Shown here: positions 60,280 through 64,000 of the stretch, piece by piece
Layout of the letters: each line of letters opens with the position of its first letter
Numbering within the stretch: position 1 is the first letter of the stretch
Assembly (NCBI GenBank): GCA_963724405.1
Contig: CAVRUQ010000006.1
Coordinates: 248,001-312,000, forward strand
Length of the DNA: 64,000 nucleotides
Direction of reading: 5' to 3'
Origin: CAVQBJ01 sp963724405
GTDB lineage: Bacteria > Actinomycetota > Thermoleophilia > Solirubrobacterales > Solirubrobacteraceae
Notes under the pieces: model-generated
Database searches by the model: none
What the model was told of the DNA's origin: nothing
What the model saw: only the letters and a program-made list of their open reading frames with translations
Program-made: the position numbers and the translations under genes

Positions 60280-61911
60280 TCAGGCGGCGCCGGGCGCCGC
60301 CGCGAGCGGGGTCCGGCCGTCGCCGGCCGCCTGTGCGGGCGCGGGCGGCGACGCGCGCGCGACGTCGGCGTCCGCCCACGGGGTCGAGCCGAACGCAAGG
60401 ACCGCGCCGATCGCCAGCAACGTCCACGTCACCGGATCCTCCAGGAAGTCGGCGTACACCATCGTGTGCAGCACGAGCGCGGCGAACGCCGCCGCGACGG
60501 CGATGCGAGCCGGCGAGCGCGCCGCGCCCCTGAAGAGGCGGCCGAAGGCGGCGAGCAGCACCGCCACGTAGAGGAGCAGCCCGACGATGCCCTGCTCGGC
60601 GGCCACGGTGATCGGGATCGTGTGGGAGGCCGAGGTGGCGTTGTCGGCGTTCGCGGACAGGTAGTGGTCGAGGTAGACCTTGGAGAACGAGCCCGAGCCG
60701 TAGCCCTGCAGGGGACGGTGCCCGAACAGCTTCAGACCGTTGGTGACGAGCGAGTAGCGCCCGCTCGTCGCGTTGTTGGCCGAGTTCGAGCCGCCGCTCA
60801 ACCCGAGATGCGAGGCGGACGGCGCGACGAGCACGACGACCGCCGCGAGCGCGGCGAGCGCGACGCACACGAGCACCGTGTCGCGCACGCTCCAGCGGTA
60901 CGCCGCGAGCACCGCCAGGCCGAGCAGCAGGGCGGCGATGCTCGACTGCGAGAAGCTCGTCACGATGCCACCGAGCAGCCAGGCGAGCACGATCGCCCCC
61001 GCGACGACCTCCCGCCGCTCGCGCGTCCAGAGCACGACCGTCGTGACGAAGATCATCACGAGGGCCAGGAACCGGCCGTAGATGCTCGGGTCGAAGAAGA
61101 TCGAGTTGACGCGGAAGTAGTTGTCGTAGTTGTTCGCCTGCACGACCTTCGGGTTCAGCAGCAGGTGCTTCGTGGCGTACTCGACGAAGCCGACGCCGCT
61201 GAAGAGCACCGCCTCGGCGACCGCGATGCCGAGCGCGGCGAGCAGCAGCGAGCGGCTCCAGCGCATGCCGCGCAGGAGCGCGAACAGCAGTGCGAACGGA
61301 ACATAGAAGAAGACGACGTTCTCGAGGCCCTTGCTGAAGTCGGAGGAGTAGGTGGCCTGCAGCGCGTAACAGACGACGAACGCCAGCAGCAGCCACTCCA
61401 GGCGCCCCGGCGGGGGCTCGTCGGCGTTGCCCGCCGCGCCGGGCTCGCCGCGGGCGCCGCGCAGGCGCGGCAGCGCGTAGGCGAGCACGCCGGCGCCGAC
61501 GACGACGTACAGCGGGACGAGCAGATTGCTCGTCGTGCCGCCGGTGGAGATCGGCAGGCGGAAGGGCAGGCACGCGATCGCGACGAGCGCGAGCGCGGCC
61601 GGACGGCGCGTGAACCAGGCGCACAGCACGCCGACGAGCGCGAGCCCGAGGACGATCGCCGCCGCGGCCTCGGTCGGATGGGCACGCAGGTGCGAGACCT
61701 GGCTCGTGTGCCACACGTCGGCGAGCAGCAGCGCCGGCGTCAGCGCGATCGCGGCGAGCATCGCGAGCGCCCGGGCGCGGGCGGGCACGCGCGGCGGCCG
61801 CGCCAGGACCGCGACGGCGGCGAGCAGCGCGACGAGCACGACGCCGAGCTTCTCGACGACCTCCCCGAAGCCGTGAACCGTGGCCAGGACTGGCAGCAGC
61901 GCCCCACTCAT
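60280..61911 (-). CDS. O-antigen ligase/polymerase-like membrane protein (Wzy/WaaL family)
   Basis: The 543-residue protein has about 12 helices and a large periplasmic loop between helices near residues 360-460. Family clues: FFDPSIYGRFLALVMIF, TSFSQSSIAALLLGLAVL, the loop motif SGRYSLVTNGLKLFGHRPLQ followed by GYGSGSFSKVYLDHY, and SHTIPITVAAEQGIVGLLLY. The GRY.....G....RP.GYG segment is the signature of the Wzy_C domain that polymerises or transfers lipid-linked glycan. ATG 61911 overlaps the upstream stop as ATGA. It should polymerise the repeat units that the flippase exports. Confidence 0.85.
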   Translation of the reverse strand: MSGALLPVLATVHGFGEVVEKLGVVLVALLAAVAVLARPPRVPARARALAMLAAIALTPALLLADVWHTSQVSHLRAHPTEAAAAIVLGLALVGVLCAWFTRRPAALALVAIACLPFRLPISTGGTTSNLLVPLYVVVGAGVLAYALPRLRGARGEPGAAGNADEPPPGRLEWLLLAFVVCYALQATYSSDFSKGLENVVFFYVPFALLFALLRGMRWSRSLLLAALGIAVAEAVLFSGVGFVEYATKHLLLNPKVVQANNYDNYFRVNSIFFDPSIYGRFLALVMIFVTTVVLWTRERREVVAGAIVLAWLLGGIVTSFSQSSIAALLLGLAVLAAYRWSVRDTVLVCVALAALAAVVVLVAPSASHLGLSGGSNSANNATSGRYSLVTNGLKLFGHRPLQGYGSGSFSKVYLDHYLSANADNATSASHTIPITVAAEQGIVGLLLYVAVLLAAFGRLFRGAARSPARIAVAAAFAALVLHTMVYADFLEDPVTWTLLAIGAVLAFGSTPWADADVARASPPAPAQAAGDGRTPLAAAPGAA

Positions 61912-62432
61912 GCGCCGTTGCTCCCGGGCGCGAGCAGCCGGAACGCGTTGGGGGAGTTGACCGTCCGCCGCTGGTGCGCGAGCGTGATCCGCAGCCGGTA
62001 GGAGCCGGGCACGGCGAGCGGCCCGGTCATCGTGCTCGCGCAGGTGAGGGCCGACGGAGCCGGGCAGGGACCGACGTGGCCGTTCCAGTACAGGTGCAGA
62101 TGCCGGTAGCGATGCTGGTAGTGGTCGGCGATGAGGGTCGCGACGACATTGCCCGACCCGTTGGTGACGGTGACGGTGACGGCGTCGTTGTGGGCGATCT
62201 CGAACGACAGCGCCTCGGCCGGCCCGCCCGCGGGCGCGGTCGGAGCGAACGCCGGGGCGAGGCGGATCTCCTGCACCGCGGTGGGCGTGTGCTTGAGGCG
62301 TTGCGTGAGGAACAGGGCCCCGAGGCAGGCCACGGCCAGGAGGGCGAACACGACGCCCGCGAGCGGGTCCGCCGGGCCGGCGCGGCGGACCCGGGCGGCG
62401 GTGCCGGCGGTCGGTGCGGCGGCCCCGCTCAC
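61908..62432 (-). CDS. Single-pass membrane protein with extracytoplasmic beta domain
   Basis: GTG 62432 overlaps the comA stop as GTGA; the stop overlaps the next start as ATGA. The 174-residue product has one membrane helix (PLAGVVFALLAVACLGALFL) and an outer domain of about 120 residues that looks like a beta-sandwich (ALSFEIAHNDAVTVTVTNGSG, VVATLIADHYQHRYRHLHLYWNG, GPLAVPGSYRLRITL). The end resembles FlgD-Ig/FN3-type domains that make flexible hinge contacts. No enzyme motif. Being between ComA and the polymerase it may belong to the export machinery, but this is inference. Confidence 0.7.
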   Translation of the reverse strand: MSGAAAPTAGTAARVRRAGPADPLAGVVFALLAVACLGALFLTQRLKHTPTAVQEIRLAPAFAPTAPAGGPAEALSFEIAHNDAVTVTVTNGSGNVVATLIADHYQHRYRHLHLYWNGHVGPCPAPSALTCASTMTGPLAVPGSYRLRITLAHQRRTVNSPNAFRLLAPGSNGA

Positions 62433-63193
62433 CGCGCGTCGCGACCGAAGCGCAGGACGGTGTCGGCCCGCAGCCCGAGGCGCAGCGTCTCGAGCGAGAG
62501 CACGTCGTGCGGCGCGATGTTGCCCAGATTGCACTCGCTGCCGAGGTGCTGCAGCAGCCACACCTGCTGATCCTTGCGCGGCGCCTCGAAGATGAGCCGG
62601 TCGGGGTCGACGGCGTGGACGATCTCGTCGATGAGGCCGGCGCGCACCTCGCCGTCGCCGCGATAGATGCCGGCGGTGCCCGACTCGCGCGCCTCGGCGA
62701 CGACCTTCCAGGCGCCGGCCTCGAGCTCGGCCTCGATCTGCTCCACCCACACGTACGGGGCCATGATGACCTCGGCGTCCTTGCTGCCGACCTCCGAGAG
62801 CACCGTGAACTCACGCGCGAGCCGGCGGATGAGGTCGCGCTTCTGCTCGGGCGGGAGGCTGATCGTGCCGTCGGAGACCTCGACGTGGCGCAGGCCGAGC
62901 TCGCGGATCCAGGCGACCATGCCGTCGACGCGACCCTGGCGGATCGCGATCTCGGTGAGCGTCCCGCCGAGCACGACCGGTATGCCGTGATGGGCGTAGC
63001 GCGCGAGCTTCGCCTCCAGGTTGCCGGTCACGAGCGACGTGCCCCAGCCGAGCTTGACGATGTCGACGCTCGCGCCCGCCACCTCGACGAGCCCGTCGAC
63101 CTCGTGGATCGACAGTCCCGAGTCGAGCACGTGCGTGAGGCCGCGCTCGCGCGGCTTGCTCGTTCGCTCGGGCAGGTCGAGGAAGGCGTTCAT
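62429..63193 (-). CDS. comA: Phosphosulfolactate synthase (ComA family)
   Basis: The 254-residue protein matches ComA, the TIM-barrel enzyme that adds sulfite to phosphoenolpyruvate to make phosphosulfolactate. Visible blocks are RGLTHVLDSGLSIHEVDGLVEVAGASVDIVKLGWGTSLV (spread over residues 18-56), GIPVVLGGTLTEIAIRQG, LGLRHVEVSDGTISLP, EFTVLSEVGSKDAEVIMAP, EARESGTAGIYRGDGEVR, LIFEAPRKDQQVWLLQHLG and CNLGNIAPHDVLSLETLRLGL. These are the lysine, glutamate and arginine-bearing loops of the family. In archaea it begins coenzyme M synthesis, and in Bacillus spores it makes sulfolactate. Here it starts the operon with the flippase and polymerase, so sulfolactate as a polymer substituent is a reasonable inference. 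ATG 63193. Confidence 0.88.
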   Translation of the reverse strand: MNAFLDLPERTSKPRERGLTHVLDSGLSIHEVDGLVEVAGASVDIVKLGWGTSLVTGNLEAKLARYAHHGIPVVLGGTLTEIAIRQGRVDGMVAWIRELGLRHVEVSDGTISLPPEQKRDLIRRLAREFTVLSEVGSKDAEVIMAPYVWVEQIEAELEAGAWKVVAEARESGTAGIYRGDGEVRAGLIDEIVHAVDPDRLIFEAPRKDQQVWLLQHLGSECNLGNIAPHDVLSLETLRLGLRADTVLRFGRDAR

Positions 63194-63264
63194 CGATGCA
63201 GGTGCCGCCGGGCCGTCGCCGTGTCAGCCGTGCCGACGAAGGGGCCCACGACGCGCCGCCGTCA

Positions 63265-63975
63265 TCAGCCGGTGGCGCCGGTCCCGCTCCCGGTCGTCCC
63301 GTTCTGGACGGCCGCCGCCTGGTCCATCCCGGCCACGACGACCACGGGCGCCGTCCCCGAGATCGCGCGGATCGCCTGGGTGATCTGCGCAAGTGCGCTC
63401 ACCCCGAGCACCTGCGCCACGCCGCGGGCATCGGCGCGGTGGCCGCTGACGTAGTAGACGGTGGTGGTGGCCGTCGTGGTCCCCGGAGAGGTCCCCAGCG
63501 TGCTCGCGTTGTTGTAGCCGTTCTGGGTGAGGTCGCCGGCGAGGTGGTGGGCGAGGCCGTTGACGCCGGTCCCGTTGATGACGGCGACCGAGAGCGTGGC
63601 CGGGTTGGACGCCGGCGCGGCCGCGGACGGCGACGTGGCGTGGTGAGCGGCGGTGCTGCTCGAGCTGCTCGCCGTGACGGGCGGCGACGCGGTGTGCGAG
63701 CCGCCGCCGCGGAGCACGACGAACAGCAGGACGAGGACGACGACCGCGAAGCCGGCGATCGCCAGCACGGCGACGCGGGCACCGGACGAGCGACCCTCCT
63801 GGCGCGAGCCGAGCTCCTGCAGGCGGGCGGCGGCATCCCCATCGGGCGACCCCGGCGCACCACCGGCGCCGCGGCGGGCCTGGGCGCCGGACCCGGGCGG
63901 CCGGCGGTCGCCGCGCGGCGGCGGCGGCAGCGGCGCGGACCGCGCGGGCGCGGCCGTGGCCGACACGGGTGGCAT
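63265..63975 (-). CDS. Membrane-anchored LytR C-terminal-domain protein
   Basis: The 236-residue product has a Pro/Arg-rich cytosolic start, one membrane helix (VAVLAIAGFAVVVLVLLFVVL, about 68-88), a Ser/Ala linker and a LytR_C domain (LSVAVINGTGVNGLAHHL, AGDLTQNGYNNAS, TTVYYVSGHRADARGVAQVLG). The domain often accompanies LytR-CpsA-Psr ligases that attach polymers to peptidoglycan, but the catalytic LCP domain is absent here. It may recruit or localise such a ligase. The frame is open to the right window edge, so the true start could lie beyond 63975. It is 71 bp upstream of comA on the same strand. Confidence 0.78.
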   Translation of the reverse strand: MPPVSATAAPARSAPLPPPPRGDRRPPGSGAQARRGAGGAPGSPDGDAAARLQELGSRQEGRSSGARVAVLAIAGFAVVVLVLLFVVLRGGGSHTASPPVTASSSSSTAAHHATSPSAAAPASNPATLSVAVINGTGVNGLAHHLAGDLTQNGYNNASTLGTSPGTTTATTTVYYVSGHRADARGVAQVLGVSALAQITQAIRAISGTAPVVVVAGMDQAAAVQNGTTGSGTGATG

Positions 63976-64000
63976 GGGCGCGCGCCCGACAGTCCCGGCG

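Noticed and set aside
60280..62814. 844-codon minus-strand frame containing the Wzy-like protein
   Set aside because: The first 300 residues are shadows of ComA and the small membrane protein. The real start is ATG 61911, overlapping the previous stop as ATGA.
1..64000. CRISPR array, rRNA operon or prophage structural genes
   Set aside because: No regularly spaced direct repeats with unique spacers, no rRNA-like sequence and no capsid, terminase or tail genes were seen; the integrase fragment stands alone.

Overview
The window looks like the chromosome of a high-GC, Gram-positive-type actinobacterium, most plausibly from the Thermoleophilia/Solirubrobacterales. I infer this from uniformly high GC, frequent GTG and TTG starts, tight ATGA/GTGA/TTGA gene overlaps, an F420-type (Ddn-like) reductase, many large secreted proteins with Ser/Thr/Pro-rich or beta-sandwich tails, a PucR-type regulator and a ComA-type phosphosulfolactate synthase. 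There are no rRNA genes, no convincing tRNA genes and no CRISPR array. The taxon is an inference from gene content.

Region 1 (1-12.8 kb) is gene-poor and accessory-like. It has a clan GH-A-like glycosidase at the left edge, a decayed tyrosine-recombinase remnant (about 1040-1249), a Thr-rich secreted protein, a GGDEF/HD-GYP membrane enzyme, a Gly-rich/collagen-like exported protein, a frameshifted Ig-like exported protein and a conserved hypothetical. Several stretches of 0.6-1 kb hold no gene. A dispersed repeat (2764-2851 and 5787-5889) and a 221-bp element with terminal inverted repeats (10699-10919, with an exact 8-bp flanking duplication) lie here. A second copy of the 221-bp element, 97% identical, is at 22845-23065.

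Region 2 (12.8-36.5 kb) holds a second GGDEF/HD-GYP enzyme, exported proteins (YWTD-type beta-propeller, NlpC/P60-like, beta-helix), small enzymes and lipoproteins, a PucR regulator divergent from an EAL-DICT protein around a perfect palindrome, DUF2252, GST, MOSC and YceI proteins, a degenerate EAL-HDOD protein, a Tat-exported PGRP amidase, an FKBP isomerase, an XRE-cupin regulator facing a DsbA-like isomerase across a palindrome, a broken nitronate monooxygenase and a TauE/SafE exporter. Four c-di-GMP-related proteins in one window is notable.

Region 3 (36.5-52 kb) starts with a two-gene polysaccharide unit (GH18-like protein with two chitin-binding modules, then a large membrane GT2 synthase). 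A divergent PurM-like enzyme, a patatin phospholipase, two cupredoxins, an orphan DNA methyltransferase, a frameshifted arylsulfotransferase, pyrophosphatase, haloalkane dehalogenase and a GNAT protein follow.

Region 4 (52-64 kb) is an exopolysaccharide locus. One minus-strand unit runs GT4, (repeat-rich leader), GT2, initiating sugar-phosphate transferase, ATP-grasp enzyme and a zinc-ribbon/discoidin-like anchored protein. The other runs LytR_C protein, ComA, small membrane protein, Wzy-like polymerase/ligase and Wzx-like flippase. A plus-strand GT2 sits between them. Most genes in both units overlap by 4 bp, so initiation, glycosyl transfer, flipping and polymerisation probably form one pathway, with ComA implying a sulfonate (sulfolactate) precursor.

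Five genes carry frameshifts or internal damage (about 9.6, 17.7, 35.2, 48.06 and 52.2 kb). Several lie in GC-rich repeats or homopolymers, so sequencing error must be excluded before treating all of them as real decay.
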